A stretch of 64,000 nt of DNA from Mesodorylaimus sp. YZB2_4 (GCA_030248295.1 JASANH010001234.1:744001-808000), one strand, 5' to 3'. Positions 44,374 to 56,900 are shown, counted from the first letter of the stretch. Numbers and translations: made by a program. The notes: generated from the sequence alone by a model not told the origin.

Positions 44374-46476
44374 ATGACGGAAAATAAAAAAGAAAAAAGT
44401 CAAGCAAAAATTTCGAAGAGAAGAAAAATAAACTCGGATATTCCTCGGGAAGAAGCAACTGGATTCGATTTCGACCAGGTATAGTAAGGATGTAGGATTT
44501 TCAATGTGCAGGCATGACTGATCGATTTTAACCCAGCCGAATTCGCTTCTGTACTGAAAATGTTTGGCCTTCATGAATCACAAAAATAACGATTCCGGTC
44601 ACACCTAAATCCTTCGAGTTTTTAAGATGGAGGGGTTTTTGGACCAAAAATGGTGACGATCTGATCTCTGATCTCCTCTCAAAAACATTACATGCCTCGG
44701 ATTTGTGAGAAGAATTCAAATGTTTAGGCTCTTCAAGCCATCAAAGCTCTTCAAGATTACGTGAAACAAAAACCGACAAAACCCGGATCAAACAAATCAG
44801 ACGAAAATATCGGATTGTTTGCCGATAATCGTGATCTGTATTTTGACGTAGTTATGAAGAAATATCCCATTCATATTCCGGCGGTCAAATATATAAAAAT
44901 GTAAGTTTTTCGAAGTTTAAAAAAAATAAGTGATTTAATTTATATTTTTAGATTACTTCCTCATCCGTTTCACGATCCCCAAACTGCGTCGTCGTGCATT
45001 TTTGTTCGTGATTTGGATAAATATCCGCGTCGAAGTCAAGATCGAGAAAAATCGCAGAGAATTTATAAACAATTTTTTGACGAGATGCAACATTTGACGG
45101 GCTTCACCGAGGTACGAGTGATTTTGATTTGAAAAAGTGAATGGGGGAAATCGATAAAAAATTACTCAGAATTATGTTTCGACTGTAGAATGTTTCAAAA
45201 ATCAAGGAAAGAAGTTTAACAAAAATGCTACAGTAGATTGAAAAAAATTAAATGAAAAAGGTGTTTAAAATTTAAATTTTTCCAATCATGCTTTTATTGT
45301 ATAAGAAAATAAAGTCAAGAAAAAAATTTGAAGAAAATTCATAGAAGTAACAGTAGTTTGGAAAAAATTAAATGAAAAGTAAGAAAAGTTTGAATTTTTT
45401 CCTGATTCGTACAATGTTTTTTTTTGACAGGTACTCTCAGTTAGTCAGTTACTAACGGATTATAAAACTTACGAAGCTCGGAGAAAGTTGTGTCATTCGT
45501 ATGACGTCATGATTGCTGATAAGCGTTTGAAAGGGCAAATTACGAAATGGTTAGGCAAAGAATTCGTTCAGCAAAAAAAGTAAGCAAAACTGATTTTGTA
45601 CTTTTAATCTGAAAAAAATATGATGGGATTTTTCACATTTTTTAGAACACCATTCCTTATCAATGTGACGAAGAATGTTCGTAGGAGTTTTCTGCGTGTA
45701 TTCGGATATACGAGAGCAATTTTGACACCGAGTACATTGAAATTGTAAGCGGAGGGGGGGTTGTATGAATCGAATAGTAGGTGATTCAATATTTTTTTAG
45801 CAAAGTGAAAATTGGACGAATAGATCAAATGGCTGAAGATATTTTGGAGAATTTGAAAATTGTAACGCATCGATTGGCTGCTAGGATACCTGGCAAATGG
45901 CAGAATGTGAGGTCGGCTTACGTTAGCGTGCCAGCAATCTACGATTTGCCTGTTTATGTTGATTGGGGTAAGTGAGTTTGTAATTTCGGGATTGATGGGA
46001 GTTGAGATTAGGATGATTGTTGATTAGAGGTAGATTTACATTTCTGATAGGGCCATGCCTAATAGCTGGAATGGCAGGATGGTTAGTCGTGCGTGTACTC
46101 GTGTGGGCTCATGGGGAGGAGCGTAAATTCAAATTTAGAAAATGGCGGGAAAATTTGAACAAGATTTGGGACTGGATTTTGTTGTTCTACTGTGGAATGT
46201 GGGCCTTGCTCGAATACACGGTTATTGCTGAAGTGAATGAGACTGCGTGGATCTGGATAAGAATATGATTGGTTTTTAGGATCGAGTAATGAGATCAAAT
46301 TTCCGAAACGAGTGAAACGAAAGCGTGAATTTGTGGAAGACGAGTTGACAACGATTGGAAATGGAGATGATGAACCAACGCCCAAGGTACGCGTTTTTGA
46401 TGACGGAACGATACGAGTGGCGAAGAAGAAGAGAATTGTGGAGGTGAAGAAAGAGGAAGTGAAAGAAGAGAATTGA
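44374..46476 (+). CDS. Ribosomal L1 domain-containing nucleolar protein (RSL1D1/Utp30-like)
   Basis: Exons 44374-44478, 44728-44900, 44952-45111, 45431-45579, 45646-45744, 45801-45967, 46280-46476 join in phase to 349 aa. After a lysine-rich N-terminus (residues 1-35), residues ~40-290 form a ribosomal L1-like domain: KKYPIHIPAVKYIKMLLPHPF, CIFVRD, YDVMIADKRLKGQI (the typical FDLFLAD-like strand), LGKEFVQQKKTPFLINVTKN, then a second lobe MAEDILENLKIVTHRLA and RSAYVSVP. The C-terminus is basic with KRVKRKRE and a lysine-rich end, a likely nucleolar signal. Family members act in 60S/90S pre-ribosome assembly. Introns are 50-320 bp with TTTTTAG acceptors. The 3' end is 211 bp from the stop of the convergent MAM gene. 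Confidence 0.85.
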
Positions 46477-46687
46477 GGATATTAATGTGGGTCAAAGAGG
46501 TTTTTAGGTGGCCTTGTTTTGGGAATATGAGATTTATTAAGATTTTAGATTGGATTTGTTTCTGGGGACGGTAGAAACGGGTGTTGAGACTATACTTGAA
46601 CAGCATGTTGTAGGAACATGAGTACACGGGGCGTAAGTACGGATAAGGTAACACGTGTGGACGGGAGGCTGTACAGGACGAGGTATG

Positions 46688-49600
46688 CTAGCAGGCTGGC
46701 GAACCGTTGCGTTCGCGTACTTCGATGTTGTCGATGCCGATGTAGTTGTTCTGCTTGAGTCCCTCGGCCACGAACAGGACCTGAAAGGGGAGTGGGTAGA
46801 GGGGGTCCGTTGGGGGGGGGGGGGGCGGACTAACTGTGACGGGCTTGGTCCTCAGGTCGGAGGGGATGTCGGACGGGTTCAAGTCGACCACGCTTTCCTG
46901 CCAGTCGAGGGCGTCGACGTCGATGCGGAATGTGGACGGGCAGAGGGAGGTGGTGTCGAATAAGCAGACTCGCAGTTGGGACGTGGAGCTGAGCAGGTGA
47001 CGGAAGAAACGGATGCTGAGGGGTCGGTCCAGCAGAAACGGCTGACTCTGGGCCACGAATAGGTCCTTGAGACCACGTCGTTCTCCGCTAGCGAGCACGA
47101 ACGGGTTGGACGAGTCTGAAAGATAAGCAGAAGTGGGTAGGGCGCACAGGCGAGGTGAAGGTGGGTGAGTTAATAAGATGTGGGGTACTCAGGGGAGGTA
47201 CAGGTTGCCCCGGGGGGATCTGGGGTACTCCAGGGGATGGGAGCACGGTTAGTCCAGGGTACGTAGAGGAGCTCAATCCAGGGGGAGATTGAGCTGGGGC
47301 AGTCCAGGGGAGGTGGAGCCAAGGTTGTGTCCAGGGGAGGTGCAGGGTACCCAGGGGAGGTGGAGCTAGGGTAGTCCAGAGGAGGTGGTGCTACAGGGGC
47401 GTACGCAGGATTCGAGGTAGGGGGTGGGGCGGGGGATCACCGCCGGAGGCGAAAATTTGGGTTTTCAGGCTCCCAGAAATTGATTTTTCTCTATGAACCA
47501 CTGGTCAAGCACAAAGAATTCCCACAACTTCAACTTTTGTACGGAGTGCCGGGTGTGGGGAAAAATGCACAGGTACCTTGACACTTTTTCTTGGGAGGGG
47601 GGTTCATTCGAACCCTTTCACCCCCTGCTTACGCGCCTGCTAGGGGTAGTCTAGGGCAGATCTAGGTTGTCCTTTTGGAGCTAGGGTCCATGGGGCTAAC
47701 TCAGAGTGAAGTCATCCTAGGAGTACTTACTTGTCAATCCATTCACGTCGCGCGGAATGCCCGTGGCTCGGTTCCCAACTGGTCCATGGACAATGCGCCA
47801 TGCAATTGATGCGCCAGGACCGAGCAGATTATAACCGCATGTCTTATCTGCAAAGAGAACACAGTTTAGGGAGGGGCAGAGAATCGCACGCAGCATCTGA
47901 CCATCGTCGAACGAGCAGGGCACCACTTCGCAAATGTTCGACACGCGTCCACTTGGCTGGCCAGAACTGGGCTTCTGTCTCGATCCAGCCAATGAAACTG
48001 GTCCAAGCTGAGAGCTGGATTCTGAAATTGGAGACCATCTCAGAAGTGACCAAAGATCACACCTGATCATGAGCCCCGTTAAGCCGCCTGGATGTTGTAG
48101 CAGTCAAGGGCGTCTGCCACAGTTTGGCGAAGCTGAGCTGGAACCAAGTTGGCCTGAGCTCAACTCTGGCCGTCCGAGAACTTGGTGGTTCTCTGTGCGT
48201 CTTGCACGCCTGGCGGTGGGTGACTCACTCTTCATCCCTCCTTTAGGCCTTATGGGGCGGAGGGCTCTCCAATCGGGGTCCCCTCACGGGGCACAAGGTG
48301 GGTATGAACATCGCGGAGTGGCGACTTCACGCGCTCCTGCCCTCTTTGCAGCTCGGATGGGCCCTGGACGATGGCCAAAGGTCAACTAACAAGCTCCGTA
48401 TCCCGCGCGAAAAGGCCCCGTGGAACGACCAGGATGGGTAAACAAGCGAATAGACTTGCCAGTAACCAGCCTGGCAGGTGGAGGAGAGACGGGTCTAAAC
48501 TCGACTAGAGCAAAGCGGGAATATACACCTGCCGCTGAAGCATCAACCCGAGGAGTCGATGCATGTACACACCAGCTCCAGAACGTGAACGTCAGTGAAG
48601 GGGTCGATGTTTCCCACCAAGCCAGGAAAAGTCACTGATTTTTCTCGCCAAGCACGAGGGTTGAGTGCCTTTGGATTTGGTCACCACTTGTCTTGACCAA
48701 CAGCGCCAACAGGATCCAGTCTACTCAGACTAAGTGCACCTACCAAGACAGGTGCACCCGTTTCCCAGGGGACTCACTGTCTATGCATACAAGAATGTGC
48801 AGAGGGAGTGGCTGGTACAGCGGAGGGCAGCCAATCAAGTCTTTGGACCTGGTCAATTGCTGGAACATTACCCTGACGGGTGCTGGTCCAGGTGTCTTCT
48901 CCATGTCTCTACAATGGTACGAAGCGGTTACAGACCTCCGATAAGCCTTCGCGCCCTACTGGGTTGGACCTGTCGGTTCAGACAAATGGCTGAATGGCGA
49001 GAAAATCCAAGCTGGTCCCGTGTCACCCTCGTGCCTGGTAGGCCATGGCGAGTGGGGAATAATCGATCTCTCTGGCTGGGAGATGTCATCCCGTCGGGTT
49101 GATGTTTCAGCCGCAGGTGATGACTTACCTGCTGCAGTTGGCAACCCCCCTCCTACGCCTGCCAGACGTGGTTACACCTGCTGTGGAGTATAGTATAGCT
49201 TATAAGGGTCTTTCACTCACCCTCATCACACAGCGTTGACGTGTAGACAATATCGTCGATGAATGCAATGCCGCCAGGCTCAGTCACAAAGTTTTTGACT
49301 TCGAATAAAATCTGAAAAACAGAATATCCAGCACGATCGGACATGCCAGGCTGGAAGTAAGTTACCTCGAATGGTTCCCGGATGGGACCTGGAATTGTGA
49401 CTATAGCTGGTCCTGGGGCACCACTCAAATTCAGACTGTCGCTGCACGTGAGCAGATCAGGATTGTCCACACTTCGCGTGCAAATACGAAGTTGGACGAG
49501 CGGGGTCAGCCAGAATCTGAAATGGTATTATAGTACAATGGTAGCGGGTACTTTTAGCGTAAGAAACCTCTAGCTGCAACCACATTTTACCAACATGAAG

Positions 49601-52600
49601 TGAGGTGAGAACAGGCAGCGTTGGAAGGAATATCAAGCTGAAACTACATTTTACCCACGGCGTGCGAGAATGTGCGCTTGTGGTCTGGTGAGAACAGGGA
49701 AACATGAGAAGGAATCTCAAGCTGAAACCATATTTTACCCTCACTACGCCAGAATGTTGACCAGTAGTATAATGAGAACTGGGCAGCAGAGAGAAGATCA
49801 CATTCTTTCACTAGTGTGAAATATGGTTTCAGTTTGGCTTTCTCAGCGTGTCAGAAAGGGAAGCAGACAAGACGACGGACTGGCTGATTACGTAGCCTTA
49901 CCTGAATTCCAAGGTCCCATCACCAGGTTGCTCTGGTACCACATCGCTGACCAACCAGACTTTGTACTCGCCGAGATTCGCTGCAGTCAACAGGAATGGA
50001 CTGTCTGAAGAAGGAAAAAAAAGGCCCAGTTTTTTTGAAAAAGTGTTACCATCAGAGAGATTCGAACTCGCCAACTGGATCCCAAATTTACCAAACTGGT
50101 CAGGGATTATGACCTTATACCTGTCTGTGGCTTGAGCATATCCCACTGATATTGGACAATGTGGTCTTGTACCCAGTGAGCTGAAGGGGTGCCCAGCGGA
50201 TGGGGGCCATTTACGTGTACTTGTTGGCCAAGGCCGATCTGATTCAAATGCGATTAGGAGACTAAATCACATTTAGATCCCAAAGGTGTAGGTTCAAATC
50301 CCACTCGGGGAAAATTTTTTTGCTATAAACAACGATTCTCTCATGTGTCCATTCCGGATGACCTAATGAACTTTGGGTCACAGGAACATGGGGCCATGCA
50401 GTGGGTGCTGACTTACTTGGTGTGACCCTGGTGCCAGTATACAACTGTAATCGATCGGCATCGACTGAGCCATCGCTGATGTAGAACTCGGCATCGTCCT
50501 GTTTGCTGTTCCTCCATCGACACTGACGCCAGTTGCTAAAGTCACAGGTCAGGTCCGATGGGCAGACGATCGACTGCGTCGAGGCGGTGCCTAAAAGGAC
50601 GCGCACGTAACAGGACCACTCGTCGGAGAGGGTCCGCTATTTCTGGATTATCTCAACAATGAATATGCGATAGCGGACATGCACCTGTCATTTTAGAAAT
50701 AGGGTAAAATATGGTTTTCGATTAGACCCCGGGGGGAGGGGGTAGATGGGTGAGGGAGGGGAGTCATGCCGACCTTGTAGGGGGCTGCCCCATGCCCATA
50801 CACGCACGATGGATGTGCGGGCCAGTTTATGGGAAGACAGGGTTGATTAAGGAGGGGAAGGTGAATCATCTGCCACCAATACAATAACTGCTCTAACCCT
50901 AGGGCAGGGGTTATGTTCATAGTGATATGCCTGAGAGGAAGAACCCACTACAAAGACATGCTAGTCCCATCCCACATCACAGCACGATGACTGCAAGGTG
51001 TGGCCAGCAACTGCTGAACTGCAGTCCCCTGGGTATCTTTGACATCGGCCCCTCTGTTTCTTGAAACTGGAGACCAAGAAAGGGCTAACTGAGTGACTCC
51101 ATGCCCTTCTGTAGTGCTTATTGTAATACGACTGCTAGGCATTACACGATACTGATGAGACCAGTGTCATCGTACTGCCGTACAGGCGCATTTATAGTCG
51201 ACAAAATTTTTACTCCTACCCCAAATATAGGTGTAATTGCCATATACTTAAGCGTGTGCTATTACTCCTACCGTAGGGGTAGTTGTAGAAATTTTGTCGA
51301 CTATAAAAGCGCCTTACAGGGCTGCTGGGTGATACAGCGAGGCGAAGGTACGACTAGATGCATATGCGAATAGAATGCACTGAGGCACATTACACTGCTA
51401 ACCGCCTCTGCATACTGCAGGTGCATTTTAGCATTCAGTGCATGCCCCGTGAACAGATGCCTTGGCATATCAAACGGCTGACTGTGAGACTGTAGCCACA
51501 CCCTGCCCAGACCTACTGCGGGTAAGGCGTCTGCCTCTCACTTACAGCGGACGGTTCGACTCCCGCCGTGGTACAAAATGATTGTCATTAAAATGTTCCC
51601 TAGCCCTCGAGTACGCTGTGGTGCTTGGCTATGGATAAAGTATGGCATGACTGCAGTGCACGGGCATGGTCCGGGCTGAGGTACACCCTTTGTGGTTGTC
51701 TGAACGCTGTCAGGGGTCCTACGATACTTCGATTGGCGGGCGTGGAAGAGGATGTGGCTAACAAAAATCAAACTGAGTCTAGGACTACTGTTCACCTTGC
51801 TGCTGCAAAACACCAGGGTTGATCGATATATTTCTCGAAGCCATGGCCTGCACGACTGCAAGGGTAACAGCGTGTTGTGCATGGTTTGACCCTGCCATAT
51901 TAAGTCATACCTTATCCATAGCACAGCACCACACAGAGCATTCGACGGCTATCATCATTTTTGACCCTGGCGGGAGTCGAACCCTCGCTTGTACGCGTGA
52001 AAGGCAGAAGCCCTAACCGCTAGGCCACGACCATGCTCCGGGAGTCTTATGGAAAAACCTGCCCTTAGAGAAAGTTTTCTCTCCTAAAATGATAGAAGCA
52101 GTTAATTTCACGAGCAGGTCTGGGTTTCACTTAAAAAAAGTCAAATTAAGAAATGGCGGCGAAACTTAAATTATCCTTTTCCGCAACCTTGCATCTAGGC
52201 AGCACATGTTCTAGTCTACACTCTCTCAGAAAGCAAGTAAGGCACAGTCATTGAACGTTTTGACCCCATCAGTATGGTCAGCATGGTGCACATGGAGCAC
52301 GTTGACATAACAGTCATGTGCTGTGGTGCATACGGGTATTCACAGTGACTGTGACTGTCTGCGAAGACAAATCATAACGAAGTGTCCTAAAAAATGAACA
52401 GCCTAGCTCCAGGGTCGCGGGTTCGATTCCCATCCGTCGCAAAGTTTTTGTCTTTTTGGACCATGCCACAAAACCAAGCCATGTTTACTCACCACTGTCG
52501 AATGGTTTGGCCAACACGTTGCCGAATGCACCTGGAATAAAGATCATGCTGTAGCAGTCAGTGTCATCAAGTCACCTTGCCTCTACTGAATAGTGCAAGT

Positions 52601-53448
52601 GCAAGTGCGTATGGCCTATGCCCTCACAGGACCCACGTGAATCGGTATGGTGTGGTAGACATGTGTACCACTACAGCACAGCAAATCAGTGTGCGCACAA
52701 ATGTGCAGTGCGCGTGTACTGTGATGGTACAGGCCAGCCCTTACCCACTAGTGCATACACTGTGCACTGGTGTACCCAGTGCACCCAATATGGTGTGTAC
52801 GTAGGTAGGTACACACCATATTGTGTGTGCCACTGCAGTGTGCTGTACCTTTACAAAGTGTACAGATACGTTACAGCGAGTGAAGGCAAGCTTGTACCCT
52901 CACAGTACACACAGTACACACTTGAGTGTGTACATTGATTTGTGTACACAGCTGTGTACCAGCAGGTGAGTGCAATATGAGAGGCTAGCTGGGTGGGGTA
53001 TGTTGTGGCTCTCTCATGGTCCGTGCTTGTAGTCACAGCACAGTACATACACTGTACATGTGCTCACACGCATGCAGTCAGCACACTGGCAAGTGTACTT
53101 ACTCTTCAAATTAGGATTCAATGTTTCGATGACCTGCTGATCAGTCTCGGATCGAAAATTAGTTGGCAGCCACTGGTTAATGTCCCAAATTAAGTTCCTA
53201 TCCCCCGACGACGAGGAGGCTTGATTAATGAGATCGACCGATTGCGCCACACCCTTGCGACGACTCGTGCCCCCACCACCCCCGCCCGGGCCGCAAGCCA
53301 GGGACAGGTGGTGCAGACTGATGGTGAACACGAACAGTATGGCCAGCAGAGGGTCCAACAAGCTAGGCACAGTCAACGAGGTACTGGCCACTCGTCTCCG
53401 CACCCTCTTACGCCTAGTATAGATCATCTGATCAGTTATCACAGCCAC
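46688..53448 (-). CDS. Secreted or membrane-anchored protein with two MAM domains
   Basis: Exons (minus) 53448-53103, 52531-52493, 50590-50417, 50004-49902, 49516-49366, 49311-49221, 48021-47902, 47847-47731, 47115-46835, 46780-46688 join in phase to 504 aa. N-terminus: basic residues, then a hydrophobic stretch (LLDPLLAILFVFTISLHHL) near residue 40 acting as signal anchor or late signal peptide; a Gly-run; a spacer. First MAM domain: LTCDFSNWRQCRW to AFIDDIVYTSTLC; second: CSFDD, CGYNLLGPGASIAWRIVHG to YIGIDNIEVRERNG. Both keep the C-x-F-(E/D) start and the closing (G)IDDI pattern. MAM domains mediate adhesion or protease assembly at the cell surface. No protease or phosphatase domain is attached. 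The donor at 47901 (GTCAGA) is weak; reading through that 54-bp intron is also open, so it may be retained. Introns 2 and 6 are long and full of repeats. Confidence 0.75.
47180..47400. repeat. Degenerate tandem array, GTCCAGGGGAGGTGGAGC-type units
   Basis: At least eight imperfect repeats of CCAGGGGAGGTGGAGCTAGG and GGGGTACTCCAGGGGA-like blocks, 20-40 bp apart, in an intron of the MAM gene; strongly purine-biased on the plus strand. Confidence 0.7.
48080..48440 (+). mobile_element. Long Pol III-type repeat copy
   Basis: tRNA-like head with GAGCTCAACTCTGGCCGTCC, then CTTCATCCCTCC, GGGGCACAAGGTGGGTATG, GAGTGGCGACTTCACGCGCT, in the same order as 26763-27195. In intron 6 of the MAM gene, opposite strand. 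Confidence 0.65.
48463..48650 (+). mobile_element. Diverged 180-bp LTR-like copy
   Basis: Begins TAACCAGCCTGGCAGG, contains GCTGAAGCATCAACCCGAGG, and ends in a CAAGCACGAGGG-like sequence; internal part partly duplicated. Next to the Pol III-type repeat. Confidence 0.45.
49021..49176 (-). mobile_element. Solo 180-bp LTR-like element
   Basis: Runs TGTCACCCTCGTGCCTGG to CCAGACGTGGTTACA. Flanks CCCG (left) and CCTG (right) match at three of four positions, a probable eroded target duplication. Carries GTTGATGTTTCAGCCGCAGG. Confidence 0.7.
49540..49830. repeat. Tandem repeat of about 85 bp, three to four units
   Basis: Units contain GTGAGAACAGG, then AAGGAATCTCAAGCTGAAACC and ATATTTTACCCTCAC-like ends at about 49573, 49632 and 49720; an inverted copy of the end (GTGTGAAATATGGTTTCAG) closes the block at 49818. 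In an intron of the MAM gene. Confidence 0.7.
51184..51314. mobile_element. 131-bp foldback MITE
   Basis: Arms of about 38 bp: left AGGCGCATTTATAGTCGACA..., right ...TGTCGACTATAAAAGCGCCT, continuing through AAAATTT and CTCCTACCCC/GGGGTAG. TAC stands on both outer sides (51181-51183, 51315-51317), a possible 3-bp target duplication. No ORF. In intron 2 of the MAM gene. Confidence 0.8.
51511..51650 (+). mobile_element. tRNA-Glu-like SINE
   Basis: GGGTAAGGCGTCTGCCTCTC, B-box GGTTCGACTCCCGCCGTGG, tail CCCTAGCCCTCGAGTACGCT and TGGATAAAGTATGGCATGA. Same layout as copies at 19071 and 26545. A second copy in opposite orientation follows at 51893. Confidence 0.75.
51893..52036 (-). mobile_element. 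tRNA-Glu-like SINE, opposite orientation
   Basis: Minus strand: GGTCGTGGCCTAGCGGTTAG, CTTCTGCCTTTCACGCG at the anticodon position, B-box GAGGGTTCGACTCCCGCC, shortened tail ending TATGGATAAGGTATGACTTA. The best-preserved tRNA-like head in the window. Confidence 0.78.
52786..52823. repeat. Perfect 15-bp palindrome in a GTACAC-rich stretch
   Basis: Arms CAATATGGTGTGTAC and its complement enclose GTAGGTAG. The surrounding 52580-53100 is unusually rich in GTGTAC/GTACAC words. Intron 1 of the MAM gene. Confidence 0.85.
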
Positions 53449-53904
53449 TGATCAGCCCTATCCACTCGACATATGGCCCATGAATGTGTCCATCCTCTGA
53501 CCAAGGCGCATCCTGTGCACCAGTATTTCTGGGTCACGCTCGACTCGCCTATTCAAATTACCAAGATGCCCGTAACTGAAGCCGATCCAGAGGCGGAGGG
53601 AGATGTCAACCCAGTGCCCCATCCATTCATACGCCCATCCCTTTATTGGCCACCGCGCGCCAACTCTCCTAACTACAATAGGACCGACACAACGCCTTTC
53701 TCCTGGCACTCTCAATAAGGAAATGGAAAGAGGTCATCGGACAGACATCCTCAGGGCTAAACACGACCAACAGGCCCAATCACACAAACTAACCCCCCCC
53801 CCATTTGGCATATTCCACATCCAGAATATGAAATTACACAAAACACATCGTCTCACTCACTTTCAAAAAATCAAAAGAACAAAAAACATTTCCTAAAAAG
53901 GAAT
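53449..53904. other. Spacer between WRN 3' end and MAM-gene 5' end
   Basis: 456 bp between two minus-strand genes: it should hold the WRN polyadenylation region and the MAM-gene promoter. A C8 run lies near 53798. I see no clear AATAAA or TATA on the minus strand. Confidence 0.4.
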
Positions 53905-56900
53905 TCACATCGGATCATCGAAACAATCGATAATATCCGCCAAATCTTCATCGTAATCTTGAATTATTATTTCGTCGTCGTTCGCCCCCAAGTAACTCGC
54001 ATTTCTTTCTTTGCCCTGATCTTTGTTCGAACTTTCCGCTTCAGCCTCGTCCAATTCGCGAGACACTGGCAGAATCAATGAGGCGGGTATGTCACCCATA
54101 CACCGATTCAACCACTGCTTGGCCGTATTCGATAATGATAATGTGTGCCCGAATCCACCCTCCACATTACGCTCTTCCAAATAACCACTCGACTTCAACA
54201 TGGTGCCTGAAGAAAACAAATTTTTTCGAGCCTCACAAAATGAGAATTTTTCCCAGATGATGGAGTGGTGGTTCACAAGGTTGACCAATAACCTTTTAAC
54301 CAGGTTCGACTCCCACTGAAGGCAACAGTTTTTGAACCTATCTCAATTAAGAAAGCCTGCAGTAAAGTCATTTTATCATGCCAAAAAGAATAAATTTAAC
54401 TTAAGTGATACTACAAGTACGGTAAGCACTCAGAATCGATATTCCTTTCGCCGTGAGTTCGACTCCAACTCACGGCAAAGTTTTTTGTATGCGCATCTCG
54501 AATAAAAAGCCCTAAGTAAAGTCATTTCACCATGTCACACAAAACAGCTTTTTACTTACGATCAGGTGGTGGCTTAGTGGTAAACTCTTCATTGATAATC
54601 CTTCAACCGCGGGTTCGACTCCCACTCAGGACAAAGGTTTTTGTCCGCGTAATTTTAATTAAAAAAGTACAAAGCATCTTTCTATTTTTAAACAAGTCGA
54701 AGTTAAACCCCCTTGTCGAGCATGAAAGATAGACATCTAATCCACTTCGATGCGACCTCCATGTTTGGCCTTATGCGCCACTCCTGCCCATTTATTCCAC
54801 GCTGTACAGGTGAAAACCCGCTGCTGTACTTTTAACCGACTGCACACCATGTTCCCGAAGTTTACGTGACCCGGGTAAACTATAGTCAACCGAACTATGA
54901 GTACTCAAAAACTAATGCCTTGAGTGGGATTCGAACCCTCGCCTCCTAAATTATCGGAGCTCAGTCAGAGATCAAGGCTCGAAGGTTCGAATCCCTCTCA
55001 ACCCTAATTTTCTGTTACACCAGTGAAACAATTATGAACCCCTGCACACTCTCCACCCTGCTCAGACAATCCAAAAACTTACCAAACGCTTTCCACCATT
55101 TTTCCGAAAATGACCTTCAAAAAACATCATTTCAAATCTTATTACAAAATCCCACAAATAAACCTACTTTCCAGTTCCAAACACCGAATCGTTAAACCAT
55201 TGACATTTCATTTTCTTGCTTTTCTGAAATATAAATTCAATCAATATTGCCCAATCAAATATGCCCAAAAAATGACTTACACTGCCCCGTAAATACAAAA
55301 CGATCATCTGCAGCCCGTATCGACCACCCAAACTCTAAAATTGAAGAACATAATTCAGGTTCTATAAAAGGCGAGGACGTCTGCCTCTCACACCAGGTGC
55401 GCAGTTACGGGCGAGTGTTCGACTCGCGGGCCGGTAAATCATATTGTGTAAAATGTGTCCCTTCACCCTCGAGTGCGCATAAGCGTTTGGTGATGTGGTA
55501 AAACATGAACATGAACATGAAATGATTTTCCTCTGACTTTTTTCATTAATACTGTAAATCCTCACAAAAGGCGGGTAATTTAAAGTTTGAAACCTCAAAA
55601 TGCAATCTCTCAATATTCCCTGATTTTGGCTTAAAAATTTACATGTTCCCTGATCGCTCCAGGTTTTCCCATTTTTCTTTTAGCCCTGTTTTTTTTAAGA
55701 CCCAATCAAGAAAAAAAATATTTTCACTTACATTTACTGCTTGAAAAAATTGAAATGATTCTGCTCCAAATTCACGTTTCTCGCCAACAAAAGTGGCCGG
55801 TTTGAACATCGAGGTTTCATCTCTGAAAAAGCACCAGTGTAAATTTTAGACTAAACCAAGCAACTCACTTACTTTCGACAATTATCACAGCATTTTTCGG
55901 GATCACAATTAAGCATCGTCGTTTGAGCTTTCATCGTTTCGTCAAAATGCGATAGTAGAAATCTAAAAAGTAAAATTTTGTTTCAAGTTTTCCCTCCAAA
56001 TTAAATTAGAAAGAATTCAAAATACATACTTTCGTCGGCAGCTAGTCGTCGCGAGATAATCTCGCATTTTCTGTTGCATTTCCGATTTATGTTCACGAAA
56101 TTTGGCGGATCGAATATCTTGCATATAGAATCTTAAAAAAACACCAGAAAATTAAAAAAGAAAAGAGAAAAAATATGAACAAATGCTTACGAGTAAATGG
56201 CGAAATCACCATCGTTATAGAAAACTGTACAAATCGAAGGAAGCCCGTCTCGTCCAGCACGCCCGATTTCTTGATAATAGGATCTGAAAAAGGGGGAAAT
56301 CGAATTGTACAAGCTTGTGCAGACCCTCCATGAGGTCCCTTGTGATTCTTGTTCCCATTACTTTGCCGGCAAGGAAGGTGTTTCAGATGCCAATGTTTTG
56401 GTCAAACTTCCCACCAAAACTCGATTCCTTCCAGTGTCTCCCACACGGCCAACTACAGTAGCTGACCCCTTTCAAGCTAGAATAGCGAACCAGATAAGAC
56501 CAGACTGGACTTACTCGATATCTTTGGGTGCGCCGTAATGGATGACACGCCGAACGTCCCGTTTGTCGATGCCCATACCGAATGCTACAGTGGCCACGAT
56601 CACCTGAAAAAGTATTTCATAGATCATCTTTTCGCTTGAAACAACTGACAGTCTGACCTTACCTCCACACTGGATACCTAACCTCAGCGAGTCAAACCCA
56701 GCCCCTGTGGTCAAATCGAGTCCCTACAGTAGTTGATCCTATCAATAGGCCCCATCTTGGCCCACTGTGGACTCCTAATCTGAGAGCCGAGCCCCCACAC
56801 CAGCTGATCAGAAGGCCTCACCTTGAACCACCCACCCTGGCCCTGTCTGGACCCACTGTAGCTTCAGTGAATCAGAGGCTAGGTCCCAGCAGTCCTGGCC

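Noticed and set aside
51965..52036. Functional tRNA-Glu gene on the minus strand
   Set aside because: A and B boxes are good but the acceptor stem does not pair and the SINE tail follows; other copies share the same faults.
54550..54640. tRNA gene in the last WRN intron
   Set aside because: Only A-box-like and B-box-like pieces are present; no clover-leaf can be closed.
54740..54830. Short minus-strand frame resembling a transposase or histone fragment ([16 protein letters not shown])
   Set aside because: Too short and without a second matching segment; no clear family.
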